NCBI GenBank assembly: GCA_024224155.1
Contig: JAAENP010000013.1
Coordinates: 1-59,106, forward strand
Reading direction: 5' to 3'
Length of the DNA stretch: 59,106 bases
Origin: a bacterium
Lineage (GTDB): Bacteria; Acidobacteriota; Thermoanaerobaculia; Multivoradales; JAHEKO01
The notes below the pieces were generated by a model. That model made no database searches. It saw only the letters and a program-made list of their open reading frames with translations, and was not told the origin of the DNA. Positions 45,525 to 54,573 of the stretch are shown here, in pieces; position 1 is the stretch's first letter, and every line of letters begins with the position of its first letter. A program made the position numbers and the translations under genes.

Positions 45525-46928
45525 TCAGCTCTCCTTCAGCGCGATGGCCTCCTCACTCGCCGACAGAATCTGCCTCAGGTCCTCGTACAGAGCGTGGTCC
45601 GTCCCCACTCTCTTCATGCTCTGCGCCGCGTAGAGAGCGATCGCCGTCAACAGGTTCGAGATTTCATGATCGACGCGATCCTGCTCTCCCCTGACCGGCA
45701 GCCATTCCTCCGGCTCGGAGCTCGAGGAATCCTCCCCGCCATCCGTAGCCTTCCGCGGACTGAACGACTTCGCCAGCTCCGAGCCGGGCACCGGAGGGGA
45801 AAGGTAAGTACCCTGCGCCAACGAGGCTCCCAACGAGCCCACGGCCTCGAGCTCGCTCTCCGTCTCCACAGCCTCCACAATGGTCGCGATCCCCAAGCCT
45901 CGCGCCATCTCGACGATCGAACGGACGAGCGATTGCTTTCGCGGATCATTCTCTATGTTCCGGCAAAAGAAGCCATCGATCTTGAGGTAGTCCAGCGGCA
46001 ACTGCTGGACAAGGTGCAGATTGGCGAACCCGTTTCCGAAGTCGTCCAGAGCCAGTCCAAAGCCGTCTTCTCGAAGGGCGTTCAGGATCGCGCCGAAAGC
46101 TCGCTGGTCGAGAATCGACTGCTGCTCGGTCAACTCCAGAACAATGTCCCTTGGACGAAAGCCGTGCTCGAGCACCCGCTCAACGAGTTTCATCGCGAAC
46201 CCGGGAGTCGACAGCGAGCGAGGCCGTACGTTGATGAACAGCTTGCCGACCCGTGACAGATGTCGAGCCTCGTCGAGCACGGCTTCAATGCACTGCAGCT
46301 CGGTTTCGAGAAGCCTCTCCTTTTTCGACGCATAGGCCAGGAAGATCTCGGGGTCCCGCAGAACCGACCCCTCCGGTCCGCGCGCCAGGCCTTCCACGCC
46401 ATAGCCCTCCGGGACCGGGAGTGCCGAGTCGAGATGAAAGATCGGTTGAAGCACGGCGGAGATGCCGTGACTCTCGAGAACCTCTTCCAGCGAACCGATA
46501 TGCGTCACCTCGCCGCCGGCCTTGCCGGTGGCACGGCCCCGCGCGCGGGGGGCGTCCGCGATCAGATCCCGAAGGCGATTCCGATCTTTCGGGTACTCGA
46601 GCGGCTCCGTCACCCCCAGAGCCATCGCGAGATCGCGCTGCTCGGGAGTCAGCCCGTCGCTCAAAACGACCACCTCCAACTCCGGAGCGCAGGCGGCGGC
46701 GTGCCGGATGAGACGGATTCCCTTCAAACCTCCCAGGTTGGCGACCTCGAGATCGGTAACCAGAACATCCACGCCGTGATGATCCATCAAGCACTCCGCG
46801 GCCTCGATCTCAGAGCACGTCATGATGTGAAGATGAGGGGCCCTCAGGTACTCGACCAGGGCCCCGAGGCTCTCCGGCTCGTCATCAACGATCAGGATCG
46901 TCCTGACAGAAGGGTCGCCTGCGCTCAC
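45525..46928 (-). CDS. REC-EAL response regulator with C-terminal DHp-like tail (paralogue 2)
   Basis: This is a 467-residue protein with a GTG start that overlaps the upstream kinase stop by 4 bases. The receiver has ILIVDDEP and VLVTDLEVANLGG. The EAL domain has VEGLARG, FINVRPR, ELTEQQS, LDDFGNGFANL, LKIDGFF, EAVET and AQGTY, so all catalytic positions appear present. After the EAL, residues about 419-467 form an extra helical segment, VDHEISNLLTAIALYAAQS plus EDLRQILSASEEA, very like the phosphoacceptor region (HDFNNLLTA...) of the adjacent hybrid kinase, but with no ATPase domain. No paralogue in the block has this tail. Confidence 0.9.
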   Translation of the reverse strand: MSAGDPSVRTILIVDDEPESLGALVEYLRAPHLHIMTCSEIEAAECLMDHHGVDVLVTDLEVANLGGLKGIRLIRHAAACAPELEVVVLSDGLTPEQRDLAMALGVTEPLEYPKDRNRLRDLIADAPRARGRATGKAGGEVTHIGSLEEVLESHGISAVLQPIFHLDSALPVPEGYGVEGLARGPEGSVLRDPEIFLAYASKKERLLETELQCIEAVLDEARHLSRVGKLFINVRPRSLSTPGFAMKLVERVLEHGFRPRDIVLELTEQQSILDQRAFGAILNALREDGFGLALDDFGNGFANLHLVQQLPLDYLKIDGFFCRNIENDPRKQSLVRSIVEMARGLGIATIVEAVETESELEAVGSLGASLAQGTYLSPPVPGSELAKSFSPRKATDGGEDSSSSEPEEWLPVRGEQDRVDHEISNLLTAIALYAAQSMKRVGTDHALYEDLRQILSASEEAIALKES

Positions 46929-49462
46929 GACCTGCTGTCCAGGCAGCGACCTACCTTGGTGAGCAGGTCATCGAGCCGAAACGGTTTGTGGAGAAAGAAT
47001 GTATCGAAACCCATCTCGTGAGCATCCAGAACCGAGCGTTCGGTATAGCCCGACATCAAGAGCACCTGCAGAGACGGCCGCTTCCCCTTGAGATCCTGGG
47101 CCAGCGTGGCACCGTTCGTACCAGGCATCACGATATCCGTAAGCAGGAGGTCGATCTCCTGTTCGCCGAAGATGCGGACGGCCTCCTGCGCCTCTGCGCA
47201 ACTGAAGACGCGGTAGCCCCGGTTCTTCAAGGTTCGGGCGGCCACCTTGCGCACCCCATCATTGTCCTCGACGACCAGGATCGTCTCACCTCCGCCTCGA
47301 GCCTCGGTTGCGGCCTGTGCTGTACGAGCCTCGACCGTCGCCTCGACTCTCGGAAAATAGACTTTGAAGGACGTTCCAATCCCCGGCTCGCTATAAAGCG
47401 AGATGAAACCACCACTCTGCTTGACCACACCATACACAGTGGATAGGCCCAAGCCGGTTCCCTGACCTCGCGGCTTGGTCGTGAAGAAGGGCTCGAAGAC
47501 GCGCTCTTGCGTCTGCTCGTCGATGCCCTCGCCGGTGTCTGAGACCGCCAGTAGGACATAGGGTCCGGGGTCGGGAACCGCGGTACCGAAGGCGTGATCC
47601 CCGTCGAGCTCGACCTCAGCGGTCTCGATCGTCAACCGGCCGCCTTCGGGCATTGCGTCACGCGCATTCACAGCCAGATTGACCAGAATCTGGCTCACCT
47701 GAGCGGGGTCGACCCGGGTCGCGCCCAGATCGGGGTCCAGGGTCAGTTCGACGTGAATGTCTTCGTTGATCGTGCGTTTGAGGAGCTGTTCGACATCGGT
47801 CACGACGTCGTTCAGATTGAGCACACGGGGCTCCAGCATCTGCCGCCGGCTGAAGGCCAGGAGCTGACGGGTCAGATCGCTCGCGCTCAGTCCGGCCTTC
47901 TTGATCTCCATCAGCTCCCTGTGAAGTGGCATGCCTTCGGCGGCCTGGCGCAGCCCCAACTCGGCGAACCCGATGACCGCGGTGAGAAGATTGTTGAAGT
48001 CGTGGGCCACACCGCTGACCAGTTGTCCCACGCTCTCCAGGTTCTGGGCTTGCGCCAGCCGGGCTTCGACCTTCTTTCGCTCGGTGACATCTTCCTGCAC
48101 CGCCAGGTAGTGCTGCGTGACGCCGGTCGCGCTCTTGATGGGCGAGATGGAGGAGATCACCCAGAAGGCGCTGCCGTCCTTCTTCGTGTTCCGGAACTCG
48201 CCCTGCCATTCGCGGCCCGCCGCTATGGTCTCCCAGAGCTCCCGATGGGTATCGGGGGCGGTCTGATCCGACTTCAAGAAGCTTGGCTTCTTGCCGATCG
48301 CCTCTTCGGCGGAGTAGCCGGTGGTACGGGTGAACTTGGGATTCACGTACTCGATCGTGCCTTCGATGTCGGTGATGATCACCAGGCTCGGACTCTGCTC
48401 GACCGCTCGCGTGAGCAGATTCAGGCGATCCTCGGTCTGCTTGGAATCGGTGATGTCCCAGTCGATGCCCGACCAGCGCGTCGGGTTGCCATTCTCGTCT
48501 CGCTGAATGCGGCCCCTGCTGTAGATCCAGCGAACACCGCCCTTTCTGTGGCGAATGCGGTACTCGACCTCGAGCAGCGGCGTCTTTCCGGCCAGATGCT
48601 CGGCTACCGCGGCCGAGTGCCTTTCCAGGTCCGCCGGCAGAATCCGACTGCGCCACTCCCGCAGAGAACCGGGAAACTCGTGATCTTCGAAGCCGATGAA
48701 CGCTTTGACCGTCGGATCCAGGGTGATGGCGTCGGGAAGCGTTTCCGGGGCGTCCGGGTCCATCGAGATATCCCACCAGCCGCCCTGCGACCCGGCGATC
48801 GCGAACTCCATTCGTCGCTCGCTGTCGAGCAGTGACGCTTCCGTTTCGCGACGCCTGGCAGTCTCCCGCTTGGCCGAGGCCAGGGCCCTGTGGGTTGCCA
48901 GTGCATCGCTTCGCCGCGCGACGAGAACGATGACAGCGAGCGCCGAAGCGGCGACGAGCAGAACACCGTAGTGGAAAAGACTCTCCGACGAGAGCATCCT
49001 CCACGCCAGAGGCGCCGAGGAAACCGCCGCAAGCCCGAGCGCGGCCAGCAGCCATCGCAAGGACAGCAGAATCGAGCCACAGGCAACGGCCACGATCGCC
49101 AAATAGCTGAGATAGAGCGGTTCCCGTGCGAGCCCAATGACCACCAGAATGTTGGCAAGGCTGAGGGCGACGACACCCAAGGCCAAGACGTTGGCCCGGC
49201 GCGCGGGGATCATCCGGCGCTTCAGCGCGATGTACAGCAAGAGGAAGCAGCCCACCGAGCCGAGGTCCCCGCCGACGATCGCGGTCGTCGCCCGGGGCGA
49301 CAGGTCATCCAACAAGTTGAGGACGGCGAATAGCGAGAACGCGATGGCCAAGCCGCCCGAGACCGGAGCCAGCGCCCGCAGGACCTGCCCGTCCAGAGTC
49401 TCCCTCGCCTCCGAGCTGATCCTCCCAGCTAGGAACGGAATTCTGGTGAGGTAAGTGCGCAT
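46925..49462 (-). CDS. Membrane hybrid histidine kinase (PAS-PAS-HisKA-HATPase-REC)
   Basis: This is an 845-residue protein. The N-terminal region (about 35-185) has five or six helices, then a coiled linker, PAS domains at about 215-345 and 350-470, HisKA with [19 protein letters not shown], HATPase_c ([33 protein letters not shown]) and a C-terminal receiver (LLLTDIVMPGTNGATLA). The NtrB-like kinase core and attached receiver suggest a phosphorelay. The next gene, a REC-EAL protein, overlaps by 4 bases and is a likely target. Confidence 0.94.
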   Translation of the reverse strand: MRTYLTRIPFLAGRISSEARETLDGQVLRALAPVSGGLAIAFSLFAVLNLLDDLSPRATTAIVGGDLGSVGCFLLLYIALKRRMIPARRANVLALGVVALSLANILVVIGLAREPLYLSYLAIVAVACGSILLSLRWLLAALGLAAVSSAPLAWRMLSSESLFHYGVLLVAASALAVIVLVARRSDALATHRALASAKRETARRRETEASLLDSERRMEFAIAGSQGGWWDISMDPDAPETLPDAITLDPTVKAFIGFEDHEFPGSLREWRSRILPADLERHSAAVAEHLAGKTPLLEVEYRIRHRKGGVRWIYSRGRIQRDENGNPTRWSGIDWDITDSKQTEDRLNLLTRAVEQSPSLVIITDIEGTIEYVNPKFTRTTGYSAEEAIGKKPSFLKSDQTAPDTHRELWETIAAGREWQGEFRNTKKDGSAFWVISSISPIKSATGVTQHYLAVQEDVTERKKVEARLAQAQNLESVGQLVSGVAHDFNNLLTAVIGFAELGLRQAAEGMPLHRELMEIKKAGLSASDLTRQLLAFSRRQMLEPRVLNLNDVVTDVEQLLKRTINEDIHVELTLDPDLGATRVDPAQVSQILVNLAVNARDAMPEGGRLTIETAEVELDGDHAFGTAVPDPGPYVLLAVSDTGEGIDEQTQERVFEPFFTTKPRGQGTGLGLSTVYGVVKQSGGFISLYSEPGIGTSFKVYFPRVEATVEARTAQAATEARGGGETILVVEDNDGVRKVAARTLKNRGYRVFSCAEAQEAVRIFGEQEIDLLLTDIVMPGTNGATLAQDLKGKRPSLQVLLMSGYTERSVLDAHEMGFDTFFLHKPFRLDDLLTKVGRCLDSRS

Positions 49463-49874
49463 TGCCTAACTGCTCCGAGCTCCGAGATAGAAGAGCCGGG
49501 TGGACCCTCGCCCGGACGGACGAAACAAGTCCTCATTAACTACAGATTCCCTCATGGGCCGGAAATCTGACACCTTTCTCTCGAAAGCCCGGCAACGTCT
49601 CCGGAGGTGCCACGGATCTCGACGCCTCTTCGCGAGGCTCGGGTGCTCTCGCCCGGTCTCGCGCCTGGCCGCCGCCGGCGACCTCCACCACTCCACCATG
49701 CGGGAATGCTAGAAGGCAGGCGGGCGCGCTGCTATAGGAACTAGTCTGGTCTCCGGGCGAGGTCCGGGCAAGCGCCTTGTAGGACCGAGACCTACAAACC
49801 AAGTGATGCTCAGCGCCTGGGGAGCCCAACCAACGGATCCATCTCCGGCACCCAGAGCTCCCCCGGTAGGCGGG
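49463..49874 (-). other. Gene-free stretch with leader hairpins and an operator-like site
   Basis: No convincing gene lies in these 412 bases between two minus-strand kinase genes. On the minus strand AGATTTCC (49561-49568) pairs with GGGAATCT (49544-49551) around a 9-base loop, and GGCA...TGCC with CTCCGGAG inside it (49591-49611) forms a second hairpin. These would lie in the 5' leader of the hybrid kinase mRNA. The TGTAGG-type site at 49779-49797 is near the upstream end. Confidence 0.5.
49779..49797 (-). promoter_or_regulatory. TGTAGG-N7-CCTACA operator candidate, copy 2
   Basis: TGTAGG and CCTACA flank ACCGAGA. The flanking T at 49778 pairs with the A at 49798 to extend the arms to 7 bases. 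A GCGAGGT block about 20 bases away is shared with copy 1 (42222). The site is 317 bases before the hybrid kinase start and 78 bases after the stop of the upstream kinase gene. Confidence 0.5.
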
Positions 49875-51443
49875 TTACTCCGGCTGCTGGAATGCCTGTC
49901 CGACGGCTCTCTCGAGGTCCTTGGGCGTGAATGGTTTCTGCAGGAACGACGTTCCCTCGAGCAGCGGCTCCGGATTGAACCGAGCCTTGCTCGAATAGCC
50001 GGTCATGAGCAGCGCTCTCGTGCCCGGATTCTCCGCGAGGATCATGCGCGTCAGAGTCAAGCCGTCCTTGCCGGGTAGCACCAGATCCGTAACCAGTAGA
50101 TCGATGCGTCCGCTGTGAGACGCATTCAAGCGCAGAGCTTCTTCCGCGTCTTCGGCCGTCAGGACTCGATACCCGAGCTCTTCGAGAACCTGTCCCGACA
50201 GCTGGCGGACCATTTGATTGTCCTCCGTCAACAGGATCGTCTTCTCCCTTGCGATCTCGGGGTCGATCCCCATCTCTGCCGGAGTCTCTTCAATCTCCGC
50301 TTCGACAGGGGGCAGGAAAATATCGATCGACGTCCCCTTCCCCGGCTCGCTGTTGACCCAGATGTAGCCTCCGCTCTGCTTGACGATGCCGTAGACGGTC
50401 GAGAGCCCGAGCCCGGTCCCTTTGTCCGGCGACTTGGTGGTGAAAAACGGCTCGAAGATCTGGCCGCGGACGTCCTCATTCATTCCGGACCCCGAATCCG
50501 AGACCGTGAGCGCTACATACGCACCCGGCTGAACCGGGATGTGGGCAGCCGCGTAGTGCTCGTCCAGAATGACGTCTCGGGTTTCGAGGAAGAGCTCACC
50601 TCCGTCCACCATGGCATCTCGCGCGTTGACCGCCAGATTCAGCAGAACCTGCTCGATCTGACCGCCGTCGACCTTGACTCGCTCGAGTCCCGGCTCGAGC
50701 CTGGTCACTATCTCGATGTCTTCCCCAATCGTCCGGCGAAGCAGGCTTTCCATGTCGGTGACGATCTTGTTCAGGTCTTGTACCTTGGGCTGCAATACCT
50801 GTTGACGACTGAAAGCGAGGAGCTGGCGAGTCAAGTCGGCTGCCTGCTCGCCGGCTTTCTGAATCTCGATCAGGCCGGCCTGCGCGGGGTGATCGGGCGC
50901 AAGGGATGAGATGCCGCGCTCGGTGTAGCCGAGTATCGCCGTCAGAAGGTTGTTGAAGTCGTGGGCGACGCCGCCGGCCAGACGGCCGATCGCCTCCATC
51001 CTCTGAGACTGACGAAGCCGCTCCTCGAGCTGGCGCTGGCCGGTGATGTCGCTGACGTGAAACAACAGCGCCGGATTGCCGAGGTAGCTGAAATGACTCA
51101 CTCTCAAGCTGACCGGTATCGAGCGCCCGTCGCTCGTGTAGCTCGTCCCTTCGGCCTGATCCGCTCTCCCGTTTGCCAGATCGGCGAACCTGTCGAGTGC
51201 CTCCGATCTGTCTTCCGGAGGAACCAGATCCACGAAGTTCCGGCCGATCAGCTCTTCCCGGCGCAGGCCATGTAAACGACAGCCCGCCGGGTTGACGTCC
51301 AGCACGTTGCCATCCAGATCCTCGACGAGAATGGCGTCGGGCGCGCTCTCGAAGAGAGCTCGAAACTCCCCGTTGCTGGTCGCCGGCTCACCACAAGCGA
51401 GCGGGCCCTCATCGGTTTCCACTGAGGGTTGCTGCTGGTTCAT
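49875..51443 (-). CDS. Soluble hybrid histidine kinase (PAS-HisKA-HATPase-REC)
   Basis: This is a 522-residue cytoplasmic kinase with a PAS domain (about 25-145: [26 protein letters not shown]), HisKA ([19 protein letters not shown]), HATPase_c ([29 protein letters not shown]) and a receiver ([31 protein letters not shown]). The kinase core is close in sequence to the hybrid kinase at 46925-49462, so the two are probably paralogues. Its ATG overlaps the REC-GGDEF stop. Confidence 0.95.
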   Translation of the reverse strand: MNQQQPSVETDEGPLACGEPATSNGEFRALFESAPDAILVEDLDGNVLDVNPAGCRLHGLRREELIGRNFVDLVPPEDRSEALDRFADLANGRADQAEGTSYTSDGRSIPVSLRVSHFSYLGNPALLFHVSDITGQRQLEERLRQSQRMEAIGRLAGGVAHDFNNLLTAILGYTERGISSLAPDHPAQAGLIEIQKAGEQAADLTRQLLAFSRQQVLQPKVQDLNKIVTDMESLLRRTIGEDIEIVTRLEPGLERVKVDGGQIEQVLLNLAVNARDAMVDGGELFLETRDVILDEHYAAAHIPVQPGAYVALTVSDSGSGMNEDVRGQIFEPFFTTKSPDKGTGLGLSTVYGIVKQSGGYIWVNSEPGKGTSIDIFLPPVEAEIEETPAEMGIDPEIAREKTILLTEDNQMVRQLSGQVLEELGYRVLTAEDAEEALRLNASHSGRIDLLVTDLVLPGKDGLTLTRMILAENPGTRALLMTGYSSKARFNPEPLLEGTSFLQKPFTPKDLERAVGQAFQQPE

Positions 51444-52540
51444 AGGGATCGGTCTCCGCTTTCTCGACCACCGCCAACACAGGCGATCTCCTGAGGCGCC
51501 AGGACCACTTGGTTGCGGCCCCGGTGCTTGGCCATGTACAGAGCTTCATCCGCCCGCGAGATCAGCTCGGTCAGCATGCCCGGCTCCGGCTCCAGAGCCA
51601 AGGCCAACCCTATGCTCACGGTGATATTGAGCTTCCGGCCATCGAGAACGAAGGGACTTTCGGCCACCCGGCGTCGACAACGCTCGGCAATGATCATGGC
51701 AACCTCCGCCCCCGCATCGACAAATAGGGTCGCGAACTCCTCGCCACCATATCTGCCCAGGAGATCGTAGTTGCGCAAGCCACTCTTCAGTAGCTCCGCG
51801 GTCCGGACGAGAGCCTGGTCGCCGCAGAGATGGCCACGCTCGTCGTTGACCCTTTTGAAGTGATCTATGTCGATCATGCCCAGCGTCAAGGGCTGCCGTT
51901 GCCGCTGAGCCCGGCCGAGCTCGCGCTCGAGGCTCTCGAAGAAAGAGTGGCGGTTGGGTATTCCCGTAAGGGAATCGAGATGCGCCAGCTCACTGAGCTG
52001 CTCGTTCTTGCTTCGCAGCTCGTCCTGAAGGCCCTTGAGTTGGAGATGAATCCTGGCGCGAGCAACCAACTCCTCGTCGGCGAACGGCTTCAGAAGATAA
52101 TCGGACGCTCCGGATTCCAGGCATCTGAGCTTCGACTGGAAGCTCTGCTCGCCGGTAAGCATGATCACCGGTATCTCGGCGAATGCTCGGTCGGCTCTCA
52201 TTCGCGTGAGAAAGTCGAATCCGCTGAGGCCGGGCATGTTCACGTCGCTGAGCACGAGGTCGACGTCGTGCTCCCGGAGAAGACTCATCCCCTCTCTTCC
52301 ACTCTCGGCAAGCAAAACGAGCCTGCAAACCCCACTCTTGAGCAGAACCGTCTCGAGGTATCGTCGCGCCACCCGTGAATCATCGATGACGAGCACCTTG
52401 CCCGTGCCGGTGGGTCGGGCCGGCTCGACGCGATCCGCGGCTGCGACGCTCGCTGTCTCGGGCCCAGCGCTTACCGCGGAACAGAACCTCAGACTGGTCT
52501 CGGAGTAGCTGGCTGCCTCGAGGATCGACATCGTGATCAC
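51440..52540 (-). CDS. REC-GGDEF diguanylate cyclase
   Basis: This is a 366-residue protein. After a 45-residue lead, the receiver has VLVIDDSRVARR, phospho-Asp in VLSDVNMPGLSG and LLKPFADEEL. The GGDEF domain has an intact RYGGEEF and an RxxD inhibition site (RNYD) five residues before it. Activity should rise on phosphorylation, as in PleD/WspR. The GTG start overlaps the REC-EAL stop, and its stop overlaps the hybrid kinase start, so a cyclase, a phosphodiesterase and a kinase are made from one transcript. Confidence 0.95.
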   Translation of the reverse strand: MITMSILEAASYSETSLRFCSAVSAGPETASVAAADRVEPARPTGTGKVLVIDDSRVARRYLETVLLKSGVCRLVLLAESGREGMSLLREHDVDLVLSDVNMPGLSGFDFLTRMRADRAFAEIPVIMLTGEQSFQSKLRCLESGASDYLLKPFADEELVARARIHLQLKGLQDELRSKNEQLSELAHLDSLTGIPNRHSFFESLERELGRAQRQRQPLTLGMIDIDHFKRVNDERGHLCGDQALVRTAELLKSGLRNYDLLGRYGGEEFATLFVDAGAEVAMIIAERCRRRVAESPFVLDGRKLNITVSIGLALALEPEPGMLTELISRADEALYMAKHRGRNQVVLAPQEIACVGGGRESGDRSL

Positions 52541-53841
52541 TTCCTGGTCTCATACTGCGATCCCAGCGTCCCCTGGACAATCGGCCAAGGCCCCGACGGC
52601 GTGTAGGACAAACCACCACGGGAAGATCCGGCCGGCAACTCCGTGGAAGTAGCCACCGTGCTCGCGGTCGGAGCAGCAGGCTGAAACCACGCCGCCAGCT
52701 CGCTACCTGGCAGGGGTGCCGAGAAGTAGTAGCCCTGGGCGTAGTCGACTCCGAGGCGCCGCACTACCTTGAGCTCCTCTTCCGTTTCCACCCGTTCCAT
52801 GATCGTAGAAATGCCCAGCTTTCGAGTCATGTCCACGGTCGACCCAACGATCGCCTGCTTCCTCGAATCGCTGGCGATGCCGTTGCAGAAGTAACCGTCG
52901 ATCTTCACGTAGTCCAGGCTCAGCTGCTGTACCAGATGGAGATTGGCGAATCCGCTGCCATAGTCGTCCAGGGCCAACCCGAACCCATAGCCACGAAGCG
53001 AGTCGAGCGTCGCGTCGAACGCTCGGAGGTTGATAATGGACTGCTGCTCGGTCAGCTCCAGGACGATGTCGTTCTCGCAATAACCATGCTGCCGAACCAG
53101 ATCGCGGAGTCGGCCGACGAAGTCAGGTGTCGACAACGACCTTGGACTGGTGTTGATAAAGAGCCTGCCGAGACCGGGCAGCTGGCAGCTTTCGACCAGA
53201 ACGGCTTCGATGCACTGCAATTCGGCCTCAAACAGTCTCTCTTTCCTCGAGGAATAGTCGAGGAGAATCTCCGGGTTCCTCAGCAGCGATCCCTCGGGTC
53301 CCCGGGAAAGACCCTCCACGCCGAACGCGGTCGCCGAGGAATGTGCGGGCTCGAGCGAAATGATCGGCTGCAAGACCGCCGTTATGCAACGACTTCTGAG
53401 GATCTCGTCCAAGGTCTCGACATATCCGATCGTTCCGGTCCCGTTCCGGGGAGGTGCGCTTGCGGCGGACAAGCCAACGCCTGCCGACTCCCTGAGCCGG
53501 TTCAAACCCTCGGGCTTTTCCAGCAGCTCCACGACACCAAGGGCCCTGCCGAGGGTTCGAACGCTTTCGTCGATCTTGCCGCTGAAGACAATCACGTCGG
53601 TCCCTGGAAAGTTGCAGGCCACATGACGGATCAGCCGGATTCCCTCAAGTCCGCCCAGGTCCGAGACTTCCAGATCGGTAACCAGAACATCGAATCTCTG
53701 GCGATCCATCAGACACTCCGCGGCCTCGATCTCGGAACAGGCGACAAGATCTACGTGAGGCGCCCGTAAGTAGGCCGTAAGCAGCCGCAGGGTCTCCGGA
53801 TCATCATCCAGAATCAGGATTCGACGCCGCGCCTCAGTCAT
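52537..53841 (-). CDS. REC-EAL response regulator, c-di-GMP phosphodiesterase (paralogue 3)
   Basis: This is a 434-residue protein. The receiver has LILDDDPE and VLVTDLEVSDLGG with the shared CSEIEAAECL motif. The EAL domain keeps VEGLSRG, FINTSPR, ELTEQQS, LDDYGSGFANL, VKIDGYF, ERVET and AQGYYF. A low-complexity Thr/Ser/Pro tail follows. It is upstream of and overlaps the REC-GGDEF gene, so opposing enzymes are coupled. A purine-rich ribosome site (GGGAGGGG) lies about 10 bases before the ATG. Confidence 0.93.
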   Translation of the reverse strand: MTEARRRILILDDDPETLRLLTAYLRAPHVDLVACSEIEAAECLMDRQRFDVLVTDLEVSDLGGLEGIRLIRHVACNFPGTDVIVFSGKIDESVRTLGRALGVVELLEKPEGLNRLRESAGVGLSAASAPPRNGTGTIGYVETLDEILRSRCITAVLQPIISLEPAHSSATAFGVEGLSRGPEGSLLRNPEILLDYSSRKERLFEAELQCIEAVLVESCQLPGLGRLFINTSPRSLSTPDFVGRLRDLVRQHGYCENDIVLELTEQQSIINLRAFDATLDSLRGYGFGLALDDYGSGFANLHLVQQLSLDYVKIDGYFCNGIASDSRKQAIVGSTVDMTRKLGISTIMERVETEEELKVVRRLGVDYAQGYYFSAPLPGSELAAWFQPAAPTASTVATSTELPAGSSRGGLSYTPSGPWPIVQGTLGSQYETRK

Positions 53842-53907
53842 GGCGGCAGTCCCCTCCCGACTCGGGCCTCCAACGAAGCGCCCGGTCGTCGCCCGTGCTT
53901 GCGAAGG

Positions 53908-54354
53908 TCAGGCACTTGCATCAAGTCGCGGCTCCGCACGACCGGCGGCCGTTCGGTCGACTTCGTCGACGATGAATGCTTCGAGCTCTGCTCTTTGCTT
54001 TGCCGTCAGGCTCGAGAACCGGAATCCCGCCATGTAGATGGGGCGAAACTCTTTGTTCTCGATCGGCACTGTCCTGATGAGCCGGCTCCACACAACGGTC
54101 GCGCTCAACCGAAGCAGCCCGGTTGGGCGCTTGAACCTCATCGGGTAGCTCTTGCCGACCTGAAGGTACTTGTGGGTTTCAATCGCGAGACCGCCCAGGC
54201 TGATATTCACCACGTTTGCAGTGTCGAACGTGCCCAGGCGCCCTTCGACATTGTCGACCTTGTACCGCGTCCTCTCGTCGATCGACAGTTCTGAACTGGT
54301 TCCGCCCTGTGTCTCGCATCGGCCTAGCTTGACCTGGATCTGTGCGTTGCTCAT
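53908..54354 (-). CDS. PilZ domain protein, probable c-di-GMP receptor
   Basis: This is a 148-residue protein. The PilZ fold is shown by ERTRYKVDNVEGRL and VVNISLGGLAIETHKYLQVG (NxSxGG intact), then PMRFKRPTGLLRLSATVVWS and YMAGFRF. The first binding motif, normally RxxxR, reads R-T-R-Y-K here, a mild variant. The start is uncertain: ATG at 54354 or 54375, neither with a strong ribosome site. It lies 66 bases upstream of paralogue 3 in the same direction and may be the first gene of the block. Confidence 0.85.
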   Translation of the reverse strand: MSNAQIQVKLGRCETQGGTSSELSIDERTRYKVDNVEGRLGTFDTANVVNISLGGLAIETHKYLQVGKSYPMRFKRPTGLLRLSATVVWSRLIRTVPIENKEFRPIYMAGFRFSSLTAKQRAELEAFIVDEVDRTAAGRAEPRLDASA

Positions 54355-54573
54355 GCAGATAATGTACCCACCCATTCGGACCGCGGGAACCGGACGAAGG
54401 CCGGGCGCGAGATAGGAGACGCCCCCGCGGCCGTGTAAGAGAACAACCGACGGGGACCGGCGACCTCGCGCCAACCGCTGCGGTAGGATGCCGCGAACCT
54501 GTGCAGTCCACCGACCCGCGCTGCGAACCGAGAGGCCGAGCGCGGGAGTGATCGAGACGAGGCGCGAAAGAAC

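Noticed and set aside
49581-49620. Plus-strand CCCGGCAACG...GGTGCC resembling part of a SAM riboswitch core
   Set aside because: No plus-strand gene follows, the other stems (P1, P2) are not found, and the string sits in the leader of a minus-strand gene.
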